Shown here one piece after another: positions 17,357 to 25,305 of a stretch of DNA of 64,000 nucleotides. The first letter of the stretch is position 1, and every line of letters starts with the position of its first letter. Position numbers and translations under genes: made by a program. Origin of the DNA: Deltaproteobacteria bacterium (GTDB lineage Bacteria > Desulfobacterota > Desulfuromonadia > Desulfuromonadales > Geopsychrobacteraceae); contig JAJRWF010000050.1 in NCBI GenBank assembly GCA_024276905.1, forward strand, positions 1 to 64,000. The letters are read 5' to 3'. A model generated the notes under the pieces. That model saw nothing but the letters and a program-made list of their open reading frames with translations, searched no databases and was not told where the DNA came from.

Positions 17357-18733
17357 CTACCTCTTCAGCGACAACAGGGTGTCCATCATTTCATCAACCG
17401 TCGACAGGAACTTGGCCGAAGCCTCGTAACCTTTCTGAAACTGCAGCAGGTTGATCATCTCCTCTTCGAGCGAGACGCCATCGACACTGTCACGCAGGTT
17501 GTTGAGCGAATCGAGGGAGTCACGCAGACCATCCTTGGCCTGCCGATTACGAGCGGTTTCGACGCCGACCGCTGCAGCAATTTTGCCGTAGAACGAAACA
17601 AAATTGTCATTGCCGATGGTCTGGGCAGATTCAAGATCCAGAATCGTCAGGGCGTTGGTATTGTCACCGGGCGCGCTGGTCATTCCGGCGGCGACTTCTC
17701 TGGTCTGGGTAATATTCATACCGATCGAAGAAGCGGCCCCGGCGACACCGGCCAGCGGAACAAAAAAATCACGGCCACTGACAGCATCCAGGCCACTGCC
17801 GAGCTGATGTTGGGTATTGACCCGTGAACTGATCTCGAACGCCAGGGTATCCAGACGGTTGAGAACATCGGGAATCATCACATCGCGAACCTGGTAGAGT
17901 CCACCGATCTCACCGCCGACATCGGTACGATCAAGATTGATATTGGTATTGCCGAACTTGAGGCGCAGTTGCAGATCAACCCCTGAAACATAGCCTTCGA
18001 GCGGAGTGACGATATCACCCTCAACCAGCGGCATGCCATTGGGCAACTGGACCGACAGGGTACTGGTCGAGGTTTCGAAACCGGTCACACCGAGGGTTTC
18101 GGACAAGCCCTTGAGCAGCATGTCACGCCGATCACGGTCGCTGTTGGCATCCTGCCCGGCAAGCTCGATCGCCGAAATCCGATTATTGAGGTCGGCAATT
18201 TCGTACAATTTCTGATTGATCCCATCGATCTTGCCGGTCAGATCAATATTGATATTCTTACGCACCTGCTGCAAACCGGTATCGATATTATGAAACTTAT
18301 CGGCAAGCAGTCCGCCACGTTGCAGGACTTGCTGACGCTCAACTTCGCCACCCGGGTTGGTACTGAGCTGGCGCCAGGCGTCGAAAAACTTGTCGACCTC
18401 ATCCGACAGACTGTTGTCACCGATGCCGATCTCGCGCTCGATCTCGGCCAGAGTATTGAGCTGTGAGTTTTCGAACCCGAACTCGGCACCCTTGTCATTG
18501 ATCTGACCGGCCAGAAAGCTATCATGGGCACGCTGAATCGAGCCGACAGTCACGCCGGTCCCGATAAAATAATCACCAAAGGCCAGCGCCGGGTAAGGTG
18601 TCAGGTAAGGATTCTGGCGTGAATAACCGGGAGTATTGACATTGGCCACGTTGAGGCCGGTAATTTCGATCGCTTTCTGATTGGTCAGCAGGGAGGTTTT
18701 CCCCGAGTTCAACGCTGCATTCAGGCCACCCAT
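17357..18733 (-). CDS. flgK: Flagellar hook-associated protein FlgK (HAP1)
   Basis: The 458-aa protein begins GGLNAALNSGKTSLLTNQKAIEITGLNVANVNTPGYSRQ, the FlgK rod/hook-type N-terminus. It ends with the coiled helix ...EEEMINLLQFQKGYEASAKFLSTVDEMMDTLLSLKR, typical of the family. It caps the hook and joins it to FlgL. The order flgN-flgK-flgL with short gaps indicates co-expression with its chaperone in the sigma-28-type operon. Confidence 0.95.
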   Translation of the reverse strand: MGGLNAALNSGKTSLLTNQKAIEITGLNVANVNTPGYSRQNPYLTPYPALAFGDYFIGTGVTVGSIQRAHDSFLAGQINDKGAEFGFENSQLNTLAEIEREIGIGDNSLSDEVDKFFDAWRQLSTNPGGEVERQQVLQRGGLLADKFHNIDTGLQQVRKNINIDLTGKIDGINQKLYEIADLNNRISAIELAGQDANSDRDRRDMLLKGLSETLGVTGFETSTSTLSVQLPNGMPLVEGDIVTPLEGYVSGVDLQLRLKFGNTNINLDRTDVGGEIGGLYQVRDVMIPDVLNRLDTLAFEISSRVNTQHQLGSGLDAVSGRDFFVPLAGVAGAASSIGMNITQTREVAAGMTSAPGDNTNALTILDLESAQTIGNDNFVSFYGKIAAAVGVETARNRQAKDGLRDSLDSLNNLRDSVDGVSLEEEMINLLQFQKGYEASAKFLSTVDEMMDTLLSLKR

Positions 18734-18736
18734 GGT

Positions 18737-19090
18737 TCAGACCTTTCCCGAAAGAAGTCGTCCCTCAACCTGATGGGAGCATTTCTGCCCCTTCAAACCG
18801 TAGGTCGACTGGGCCGTCGAACGCCCGAAGAAACCCATCATTTCACGCACCCAGCCGAGGCCGGCCCAGATCAGATAAGCATTGCGGCGGTTCTCATTGT
18901 CAATCTGTTTGAGCAGATCCTCAAGCCCTTCAGCTTCCTGCGGCTGCGGATCAAAACCATGCAGCAGTTGCTGCTTGCAGGTCACCACCCGCTCAAGTTC
19001 CTGCATGTCAAGATCGATAGCGGCACGACGCTCCTGCTTTAGAAGCTCAAGCAGGGCATCCAGCTTTTCCTGAACCCGTTCAACAGTCAT
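18737..19090 (-). CDS. flgN: FlgN-like export chaperone for FlgK and FlgL
   Basis: The 117-aa helical protein (VQEKLDALLELLKQERRAAIDLDMQELERVVTCKQQLL) fits the FlgN family in size and long N-terminal helices. FlgN binds unfolded FlgK and FlgL in the cytoplasm and docks them at the export gate. It lies directly between flgM and flgK, overlapping flgM by one base, the standard position. Sequence conservation in FlgN is low, so context carries much of the weight. Confidence 0.8.
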   Translation of the reverse strand: MTVERVQEKLDALLELLKQERRAAIDLDMQELERVVTCKQQLLHGFDPQPQEAEGLEDLLKQIDNENRRNAYLIWAGLGWVREMMGFFGRSTAQSTYGLKGQKCSHQVEGRLLSGKV

Positions 19091-19383
19091 CAGGATTTCT
19101 CCTCAACAATAAACTTGAGCAGGCTGGCCGCCACCTTTTCAAGATCCGGGCGATACTGGCCGCTGGCAATCTGCTGTTTAAGCTGCTGCAGCTTTTCACT
19201 GCGTGGCGTCTCGATTGTTGCTTCGGTCCTGGTCGCACGACTGGCATTCTGCAGCACATCGGAAAATTCAACACGGTCGCCGCGAGTTCCCTTTTCGGCC
19301 TGCTTCTTCGGCTCGGCCTTGCGGCTGCCCCTGGCCTCACTTAAGGGGCCGACCACCTTGCCACCGATAATTCGATCAACCAT
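19090..19383 (-). CDS. flgM: Anti-sigma-28 factor FlgM
   Basis: The ~97-aa basic, partly disordered protein starts MVDRIIGGKVVGPLSEA, with GAGGAG six bases upstream. It ends with the helical sigma-28-binding part (EKLQQLKQQIASGQYRPDLEKVAASLLKFIVEEK), which matches the FlgM C-terminal pattern. FlgM holds FliA inactive until it is exported through the completed hook. Its operon is preceded by a sigma-28-like promoter, giving the expected feedback. Confidence 0.88.
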   Translation of the reverse strand: MVDRIIGGKVVGPLSEARGSRKAEPKKQAEKGTRGDRVEFSDVLQNASRATRTEATIETPRSEKLQQLKQQIASGQYRPDLEKVAASLLKFIVEEKS

Positions 19384-19939
19384 GATTTTCTCCTCTTTCC
19401 TCATCAGTCGTGCCGGCAAAAGTATCGAGCTTGTCCATCACCGCGGCATAAGTCTGATGTGATATCTCTGGCAGCATGCCCCCGAAAACCTCTGCTGCTT
19501 CCTGAAAACCTTTTTCAATCGCATCCTTCATCTGTGCCAGCTTCGCCGGATCATTTCCGAATGCGTTGATCGCAAAATCGACGATTCGTTGCGAGGTTTT
19601 ATCGACCCCGAAATAACCATCCTCACTGACCAGATCACCGGCCGCCTCAGGTGTCAGGGTACCAAGGTCAATCTCGCCTTCGCCTGTGCTGATCAGGCTG
19701 GTTACTCCCTGATCGTTCAGGGTCTTGACCACCAGTTGCCGCAACAGCTGATAGGAGGATCCGACCTCAACACCGGCCAGCTTGCCATAAGTGGTCGCGG
19801 CGGTTTCATGCTCGACCGTCACCCGGTCCTCACCGGTAAAGATCTTGTCCCGGGTTTCCTTCTCGTCCTTGCTGGGAAAATTCCGATGCTGTTCGGTGGC
19901 ACGTTGAACCGGTTTGACCGGTGATAATTTATCAACCAT
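19376..19939 (-). CDS. Unknown protein heading the flgM operon (DUF5610-like)
   Basis: The ~187-aa soluble protein has a charged N-terminus and a helical C-terminal half with GYFGVDKTSQRIVDFAINAFGNDPAKLAQMKDAIEKGFQEAAEVFGGMLPEISHQTYAAVMDKLD. This resembles a domain I recall as DUF5610, found in flagellar and unknown proteins of deltaproteobacteria. I favour the ATG at 19939 (GGAGG five bases upstream) over the one at 19951. It overlaps flgM by a few bases and is the first gene after the sigma-28-like promoter, so it should be made late with the filament parts. Function is unknown. Confidence 0.6.
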   Translation of the reverse strand: MVDKLSPVKPVQRATEQHRNFPSKDEKETRDKIFTGEDRVTVEHETAATTYGKLAGVEVGSSYQLLRQLVVKTLNDQGVTSLISTGEGEIDLGTLTPEAAGDLVSEDGYFGVDKTSQRIVDFAINAFGNDPAKLAQMKDAIEKGFQEAAEVFGGMLPEISHQTYAAVMDKLDTFAGTTDEERGENHG

Positions 19940-20013
19940 CCTCTCCTCCATCCATGGAAGGGTCGGCCCTGGCTGCCTCGTGCAACCCCGACTGCTGCCG
20001 ACTCTTATGCCTG

Positions 20014-20041
20014 TTATCGACAGAATGAGAGGAAAGCTTTA
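20014..20041 (-). promoter_or_regulatory. Sigma-28 (FliA)-type promoter for the flgM operon
   Basis: On the - strand, TAAAGCTT then 12 bases then GTCGATAA resembles the FliA consensus TAAAGTTT-N11-GCCGATAA, with one -10 mismatch and one extra spacer base. It lies just downstream of the flgJ terminator and about 75 bases before the first gene of the late operon, exactly where a class III promoter is expected. Confidence 0.7.
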
Positions 20042-20054
20042 GTTTTTTTTGCAG

Positions 20055-20076
20055 AAAAATGGCCTCTGCTGAGGCC
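20055..20076 (-). terminator. Terminator after flgJ
   Basis: On the - strand GGCCTC-AGCA-GAGGCC forms a short GC stem followed by ATTTTTCT. It lies about 70 bases after flgJ and upstream of the sigma-28-like promoter, so it likely separates the middle flagellar operon from the late one. The stem is only six base pairs, so termination may be partial. Confidence 0.6.
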
Positions 20077-20144
20077 GGAAAGAAAGGGATAGAAGAAGGA
20101 CAACCTTACCTTCGGTGGTTCCTTTTTGCGGCCCGATACAAATC

Positions 20145-20471
20145 CTATCTATCCTCGCTTGAATCGGAGCGCTCTCCCTGCATCTGTTCGATCATCATTT
20201 CGGCCAACCCGATCCCCCCCTGATCGGCAAAATTCTGCGCCGCTTCGGTATCCTGCAGATCGGTGTAAATCGCTTCGGCGGTCCCTTTTGGCAACAGGCC
20301 TCCATCGGGAACCGTCGATCGCATTTCCTTGAACAGGGTCCGGATAAAAATCGCCTCGAACTGCTGGGCAGTCTTCACTCGCGCCTCTTTATCCTGCGGC
20401 TGTTCCCCCCGGGCGGGGAAGCCAGTGCTTGACTGACTGATCAACAGCCGGGATTCCATATTCAGTTTCAT
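20145..20471 (-). CDS. flgJ: FlgJ-like rod-binding protein (no muramidase domain)
   Basis: The 108-aa protein matches only the N-terminal rod-binding domain of FlgJ: AQQFEAIFIRTLFKEMRSTVPDGGLL...AEAIYTDLQDTEAAQNFADQGGIGLAEMMIEQM. The enterobacterial FlgJ has an extra C-terminal glucosaminidase that cuts the cell wall. That domain is absent here, as is usual outside the gammaproteobacteria, so another hydrolase must open the wall. It follows flgI by about eight bases and is the last gene before a terminator. Confidence 0.85.
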   Translation of the reverse strand: MKLNMESRLLISQSSTGFPARGEQPQDKEARVKTAQQFEAIFIRTLFKEMRSTVPDGGLLPKGTAEAIYTDLQDTEAAQNFADQGGIGLAEMMIEQMQGERSDSSEDR

Positions 20472-20479
20472 CTCATCTC

Positions 20480-21628
20480 CTACAGAACAACCAGGTCCGC
20501 GTAAAGTGCTCCGGCGGCCTTGATTGCCTGGAAAATTGCGATCAGGTCGCGGGGAGTGGCGCCGATCGCATTGAGGGCACTGGCGACATCGCCGATACTT
20601 ACGCCCATCTCCATCACCACCAGATTGCCCTTGTCTTCACTGATATCGACCGAGGTCTGCGGGATGACAACTGTTTGTCCCTGGCCAAGCGGATTTGGCT
20701 GTGAAACTTCGGCCGATTCACTGATCACCAGATTGAGGTTGCCGTGAGAAACGGCGACCGTGGAGATACGAACTTTCTCACCCATAACGATGGTGCCGGT
20801 TTTTTCGTTGACCACGATGCGGGCAATGGTATCGGGAACAACCTCGAGTCGCTCCAGTTCAGCAACAAACTCGACCGTTTGACCCTGATAGGCCGGCGGC
20901 GGAACAACCCGCATCGAACCACCATCAAGAGCTGCGGCAATCTTCAATCCAAAGTGACGGTTAACCGCCGCCGTCATACGGGAAACGGTCGTAAAATCAA
21001 AATCCTTGAGCCGGTAATTGAGCTCTCTCTGGGCACTGAAATCGAAGGGGACTTCCCGCTCCACCAAGGCACCCCCGGGAATTCTCCCGGCCGTGGGGTG
21101 GTTCTTCTGAACCTTGGCTGCCTTGCCACCGAAGGCCAGTCCGCCAACCACCATCGAGCCCTGAGCGATCGCGTAGACCTGTCCGTCGGGTCCTTTGAGC
21201 GGGGTCATCAGCAGGGTGCCACCGGCGATATCCTCGGCGTCACCGATCGATGACACCGTGACATCGATGCGGCTGCCGGTCCGGGCGAAGGGCGGTAATT
21301 CTGCGGTCACAATGACTGCCGCCACATTGTCGACCTTGACCCGGGAACGATCGACGATCAGGCCCAACTGTTCGAGCATGTTGGCCAGTGACTGATTGGT
21401 AAACTGGGTGATACTGCTGTCACCGGTGCCGTTCAACCCGACCACCAGCCCGTAACCGACCAGCTGGTTGGCCCGCACCCCTTCCAGTTGCGCCAGCTCC
21501 TTGATCCGCGAGGCCTGGGTCGCAACCGGAAGCACCAGGATAAAACACAGTCCCAGCAAGACCGGAGCAAACTGCTGCAGAAGGTGAGAAAACCTCTGTC
21601 GGTATGGGTTTTTTTGAAAAAAGATCAT
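20480..21628 (-). CDS. flgI: Flagellar P-ring protein FlgI
   Basis: The 382-aa periplasmic protein has a signal peptide (VLLGLCFILVLPVATQAS) and then the hallmark SRIKELAQLEGVRANQLVGYGLVVGLNGTGD. The family's C-terminus, with NAIGATPRDLIAIFQAIKAAGALYADLVVL, is intact. It forms the peptidoglycan-level bushing around the rod, with FlgA as chaperone. GGGGA lies eight bases before the ATG. It follows flgH directly in the flgF-G-A-H-I-J block. Confidence 0.95.
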   Translation of the reverse strand: MIFFQKNPYRQRFSHLLQQFAPVLLGLCFILVLPVATQASRIKELAQLEGVRANQLVGYGLVVGLNGTGDSSITQFTNQSLANMLEQLGLIVDRSRVKVDNVAAVIVTAELPPFARTGSRIDVTVSSIGDAEDIAGGTLLMTPLKGPDGQVYAIAQGSMVVGGLAFGGKAAKVQKNHPTAGRIPGGALVEREVPFDFSAQRELNYRLKDFDFTTVSRMTAAVNRHFGLKIAAALDGGSMRVVPPPAYQGQTVEFVAELERLEVVPDTIARIVVNEKTGTIVMGEKVRISTVAVSHGNLNLVISESAEVSQPNPLGQGQTVVIPQTSVDISEDKGNLVVMEMGVSIGDVASALNAIGATPRDLIAIFQAIKAAGALYADLVVL

Positions 21629-21648
21629 TTGGTATGTCCCCGGAAATT

Positions 21649-22332
21649 CTAAAATGGCCAGACCCTGTCGAGAGCTTTAACCAGCCAGCCCTGCTGTTGC
21701 TTGTCACTTACCGCCCCATTGCCGACATAAGCGATACGGGCATTAAGGATATTCTTGGAGTCGACAATATTGCTCGGAGAGATATCCGAGGAACGAACCG
21801 TACCGCTCAGGGTCACAATCTGCATTTCATTGTTGACGGTGACAGTCTTGTTGCCCTTGATACGCAGATTGCCGTTGGGTAACACCTCAATGATCTGGGT
21901 GGCCAGAGTCGCGACCAGGTCTTCTTTACGGGAGGTTTTGCCGCCGCCGGAAAAACTGTTGGACGCTGTTGCATCGAGCAATGCGGTCGGATCCATACCG
22001 AGATTGAACAGTCCTGGCAGTTTCTTCTCCAACCCGAGAAGTTTGCTGATGTCAGCAGTAATTTCGCTGTCACGCCCGGTAGATGTCTTGGCTTCCTTGC
22101 TGGCGCTGGCGCGTTCGAAAATGGCAACGGTAATCACATCGCCAAGCATACGCGCCTTGATATCGTAAAACAGACTGCCGCGATCTGCCGCCCAGAGCGA
22201 ACCCGACGTATGGTGCGCCACCGGAGGTGAAACCACTGGTGCCACCTCACGCAGGTCAGGTTTGGTCGCCGACCCGGCACAAGCACTCAGCAGCAGCCAT
22301 AGGCCAATCCCCATAAACCATCGAACTCTCAT
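21649..22332 (-). CDS. flgH: Flagellar L-ring lipoprotein FlgH
   Basis: The ~227-aa protein starts MRVRWFMGIGLWLLLSACAG, a lipoprotein signal with an LSAC lipobox, so it is anchored in the outer membrane. The body has GSLWAADRGSLFYDIKARMLGDVITVAIFERASASKEAKTSTGRDSE and ends with the FlgH signature NGNLRIKGNKTVTVNNEMQIVTLSGTVR. I use the ATG at 22332, which overlaps the flgA stop; the ORF to 22365 lacks a lipoprotein start. It forms the outer-membrane ring of the basal body. Confidence 0.94.
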   Translation of the reverse strand: MRVRWFMGIGLWLLLSACAGSATKPDLREVAPVVSPPVAHHTSGSLWAADRGSLFYDIKARMLGDVITVAIFERASASKEAKTSTGRDSEITADISKLLGLEKKLPGLFNLGMDPTALLDATASNSFSGGGKTSRKEDLVATLATQIIEVLPNGNLRIKGNKTVTVNNEMQIVTLSGTVRSSDISPSNIVDSKNILNARIAYVGNGAVSDKQQQGWLVKALDRVWPF

Positions 22333-22333
22333 G

Positions 22334-23275
22334 TCAGAACTCCAGAACCACCTGGCCGGGCGCAACCACCCGGGCCAGGATCTCTTTACGTGATTGACTG
22401 TTACGCACCCGAATCATCTCGCCGGCACGTCCATTCTGCTGCGATTTCCCCCGTGCAGTCAGGGTCAGGGCGCCGCGCCGGACCTGAATGCTGACCAGCT
22501 CGCCCCGTTTGATCATCGGTGGAAATTCCACCTGCAGACGCTGCAGGGGTTCTCCCAGCCGGACCGATCGCTTAAGCCGTTTTCCGTACAATTCTGCGGC
22601 ATTGAAGAGCGGGTTTCGCAACCCCGAAATATCGCGCGACTGTAAATCAAGCTGTGCCGGACCCAGCTCGGTCCCGCGCCGCAAATCACCTGTGGCGACC
22701 ACGACCTCGGCCAGAGCTTCCAGCTCAACCCGCAGTGACAGGTTACTCACCACCCGGTCATCAACCCGGGTCACCAGGGTCAGCCGTCGGCTGCCGATCA
22801 CCCGCGGGTTAGCCGGGATCAGCTGAAAGCTGAGACGCCCTGCGGGAACCTCGAACGGCTCTGGCAATACCAGCGAGCGAAAGCGAAGTTTCACGTGGGG
22901 AATCCGTGCCGATTGTTCAACCAGAAAACGGTTCAACAGGGGGTCGAGTTGCGCCGCTCCGACCTGCACTCCTTCCCGCCGGATCAGAACCTGTTTTGCG
23001 CCCCGCCAGGCAATTTCACTCACGCCCAGTTTGCGTTGCAGCAGACGTTCGATATCGGCCCGTTTGAGTTTTTTACTCTCGCCGAGAGCCGGTGTTACCA
23101 ACAGCGGCAACTGACCGACGGATTGCACCAGTGCGTCGGCCGAGACAAACTCCACCAGATCGTGCAACAGGACCTGCTTCCCGGATACCTGGGCCTGATT
23201 GCGCAGACGCATTTCCAGGGCCAGCCCCACAGAGGGCACCAACAACAGAATTATGAATGACGACAGCAAACGCAT
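22334..23275 (-). CDS. flgA: Flagellar P-ring assembly chaperone FlgA
   Basis: The ~313-aa periplasmic protein has a signal peptide (MRLLSSFIILLLVPSVGLALE) and a C-terminal SAF domain with LRRGTELGPAQLDLQSRDISGLRNPLFNAAELYGKRLKRSVRLGEPLQ, characteristic of FlgA. The ATG at 23275 fits an AAGGA upstream better than the GTG at 23284. FlgA helps FlgI polymerise. It lies between flgG and flgH. Confidence 0.9.
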   Translation of the reverse strand: MRLLSSFIILLLVPSVGLALEMRLRNQAQVSGKQVLLHDLVEFVSADALVQSVGQLPLLVTPALGESKKLKRADIERLLQRKLGVSEIAWRGAKQVLIRREGVQVGAAQLDPLLNRFLVEQSARIPHVKLRFRSLVLPEPFEVPAGRLSFQLIPANPRVIGSRRLTLVTRVDDRVVSNLSLRVELEALAEVVVATGDLRRGTELGPAQLDLQSRDISGLRNPLFNAAELYGKRLKRSVRLGEPLQRLQVEFPPMIKRGELVSIQVRRGALTLTARGKSQQNGRAGEMIRVRNSQSRKEILARVVAPGQVVLEF

Positions 23276-23288
23276 CGGAGTCACATCC

Positions 23289-24074
23289 TTAACGGACCAG
23301 CTGGTTGGTCATCTGCAGCATCTCATCAGCGGTCTTGATCGCCTTGGAATTGACCTCGTAAGCCCGCTGACTGGCAATCATATTGACCATCTCCTCCATG
23401 ACATTCACATTGGAACCCTCAAGAAATCCCTGGGTCAGGGTGCCAAAACCGACGTCGCCGGGAATTCCGGTCACCGGGGTTCCGGTCGTCTGGGTTTCAG
23501 CGTACAGATTGCGTCCCAGACTCTTGAGCCCGGCCGGATTACTGAAACGAACCAGTTCGATCGAACTGATCTTGGTCGGCAGATTCTCGTTATCGAGCAG
23601 CACTTCAACACTGCCGGTCGTACCAATCGAGACACTGCGGGCGTTCTCTGGAATAATCACCTCCGGGAAGATCGGCAGCCCGTCCGAGGTCACCAAGCGA
23701 CCGGTGCTGTCCTTCTTCAGCGCTCCGGCCCGGGTGTAGGCGTCCGTTCCGTCGGTCAGGGTCACCTGAAAAAAACCTTCTCCTTCGATGGCAACATCCA
23801 GTTCGTTCTCGGTCTGTCGAAAATCACCGCTGGTAAAAACCTTTTGTACCGCCGCTACCCGCGATCCGAGCCCGACCTGAACCCCGGTCGGCACTTCAGT
23901 CCCTTCAGCCGTCGTTCCGACCATCTGACTGGTCTGATAAAGAATATCCTGAAAGTCGGCCCGGCTTTTTTTGAAGCCGGTACTGTTGACGTTGGCCAGG
24001 TTGTTGGCAATGACGTCCAGGTTAAGCTGCTGGGTTTCCATTCCGGTTGCTGCGGTCCAGAGTGCCCTGATCAT
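23289..24074 (-). CDS. flgG: Flagellar distal rod protein FlgG
   Basis: The 261-aa protein starts MIRALWTAATGMETQQLNLDVIANNLANVNSTGFKKSRADFQDILYQ, the FlgG N-terminus with the rod/hook helix and NLANVNTxG motif. It ends with VNVMEEMVNMIASQRAYEVNSKAIKTADEMLQMTNQL. FlgG forms the distal rod through the P and L rings. AAGGAG precedes the ATG by seven bases. Confidence 0.95.
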   Translation of the reverse strand: MIRALWTAATGMETQQLNLDVIANNLANVNSTGFKKSRADFQDILYQTSQMVGTTAEGTEVPTGVQVGLGSRVAAVQKVFTSGDFRQTENELDVAIEGEGFFQVTLTDGTDAYTRAGALKKDSTGRLVTSDGLPIFPEVIIPENARSVSIGTTGSVEVLLDNENLPTKISSIELVRFSNPAGLKSLGRNLYAETQTTGTPVTGIPGDVGFGTLTQGFLEGSNVNVMEEMVNMIASQRAYEVNSKAIKTADEMLQMTNQLVR

Positions 24075-24112
24075 TTTGTATCTCCTTGATAGCGGGTTCA
24101 GTCACCCGCCGG

Positions 24113-24841
24113 CTATTGAACGTTTCCCAGTTCTGCCAGCTTGCGATCCATTTCGGCATAGGCGGTCAGCGCTTTCTGCGCCGCCTCAAAAGTCCGCAGG
24201 GTGGAAACCATACGTCCCATCTCCTGCATGACATTGACGTTTGATCCTTCCAGGTAGCCCTGTAAAATCTCCGGCTGCGTGCGTGGTGTCACCTGAGCAT
24301 CCGGTGGGGCGATAAAAACCCCGTCATTTCCGCGCTTGAGCCCGCTGGTATCCTCAAAGACGTACAGCGGGATCGAGCCCACCAGTTGATCGGCGGAAAT
24401 GATACTGCCACCCTGGGTGATACTGACATCCTCCGCCGGCAAAATAACCGGGCTATCACCGTTGCCGAGCAACTTGGCGCCACCGGGTGTCAGCATTTCA
24501 CCCTCGGCATTGCGCCGGAAACTGCCACGGCGGGCATATACGATCTCACCATCTTCCTGCTCAACACGAAAAAAACCGTCCCCATTGATCGCCAGATGCA
24601 TCGGATCGCCGGTTTTTTCGATACGCCCCGGTGTGAAATCAATCATCTCATTGCTCACAAGGACATAATTGGTTGCCATATTTCCACGGGTCGCCTTGGC
24701 CTCATCGAGTTGAGCCTCGAAAACAGCGATCCCTTTCTTGTAGGCAGAAGTGTTGGCATTCGCGAGATTGCTGTTGATATTGTCGAGCATTCGCATTCTC
24801 GAAATGGCCCCGGTCAAGGCACCGTATTTACCTGATCCCAT
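24113..24841 (-). CDS. flgF: Flagellar proximal rod protein FlgF-like
   Basis: The 242-aa rod/hook family protein (GALTGAISRMRMLDNINSNLANANTSAYKKGIAVFEAQL; C-terminal EGSNVNVMQEMGRMVSTLRTFEAAQKALTAYAEMDRKL) lies immediately before flgG, the usual place of flgF. It shares the basal-body core with FlgG but is shorter and more divergent, as expected for FlgF. The rod paralogues are hard to separate by eye, so the symbol rests partly on gene order. Confidence 0.88.
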   Translation of the reverse strand: MGSGKYGALTGAISRMRMLDNINSNLANANTSAYKKGIAVFEAQLDEAKATRGNMATNYVLVSNEMIDFTPGRIEKTGDPMHLAINGDGFFRVEQEDGEIVYARRGSFRRNAEGEMLTPGGAKLLGNGDSPVILPAEDVSITQGGSIISADQLVGSIPLYVFEDTSGLKRGNDGVFIAPPDAQVTPRTQPEILQGYLEGSNVNVMQEMGRMVSTLRTFEAAQKALTAYAEMDRKLAELGNVQ

Positions 24842-24897
24842 GGTCTGTCTCCGTTGTTGTCGACTATTTGACTTATCGACCAGCCGGTGTTTTTTAT

Positions 24898-25260
24898 TTA
24901 ATTCGAAACCCTCTTAAGCTGAGCCAGGCGCACGATCTGCACCGCCTCATCCTCACCGATATGCAGGGCGGTTGCGATTTGCGCAGCACTCATCCCCTGA
25001 CGGGCCATAGCACTGATGTAGCGATAGCGATCCGGCATCTCCTGAGGCTGGTGCGGTCGGGGTATTTTGTGGCAACGCTCAGCCTGGGCCAGATTCTGCG
25101 AGAAACGTTCGGGAGGATCAGGCTCACGCTGCAATTGCTCTTCAAGCCGACCAACCTGCAACCTCAACCTGCGGCAGCAGCGGCGCTGTAAAACCAGCGC
25201 AAAGAGCCCCGAAAAAACCGCTGCCGTCGCAAAAACAATAACCAATAGCTGTTCACTCAT
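24898..25260 (-). CDS. Membrane-anchored HTH-like protein between fliA and flgF
   Basis: The ~120-aa protein has one N-terminal membrane segment (LLVIVFATAAVFSGLFALVLQ), a basic and coiled stretch, and a C-terminal helical part (RYISAMARQGMSAAQIATALHIGEDEAVQIVRLAQL). The last part looks like a helix-turn-helix of the kind in DUF2802-type proteins of flagellar loci. The ATG at 25260 has better spacing from GGAG than that at 25263. It lies in the flagellar operon just after a heptamer repeat tract. It may anchor a regulator at the membrane, but no function is established. Confidence 0.6.
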   Translation of the reverse strand: MSEQLLVIVFATAAVFSGLFALVLQRRCCRRLRLQVGRLEEQLQREPDPPERFSQNLAQAERCHKIPRPHQPQEMPDRYRYISAMARQGMSAAQIATALHIGEDEAVQIVRLAQLKRVSN

Positions 25261-25263
25261 CAT

Positions 25264-25305
25264 TCACTCCTCACCCCTGACTCCTCACGCTTCACGCTTC
25301 ACGCT
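25264..25305. repeat. Heptamer tandem repeat between fliA and the next gene
   Basis: Six contiguous 7-base units share the plus-strand pattern TCACNCY: TCACTCC, TCACCCC, TGACTCC and three copies of TCACGCT. On the - strand they read GTGARG-like and contain GTGAGGA, which doubles as the ribosome binding site of the downstream gene. The array fills the whole gap from the fliA stop to the next start. Confidence 0.75.

Noticed and set aside
23199-24089. 296-aa + strand ORF
   Set aside because: It is antisense to flgG and the 5' end of flgA, with no family features.
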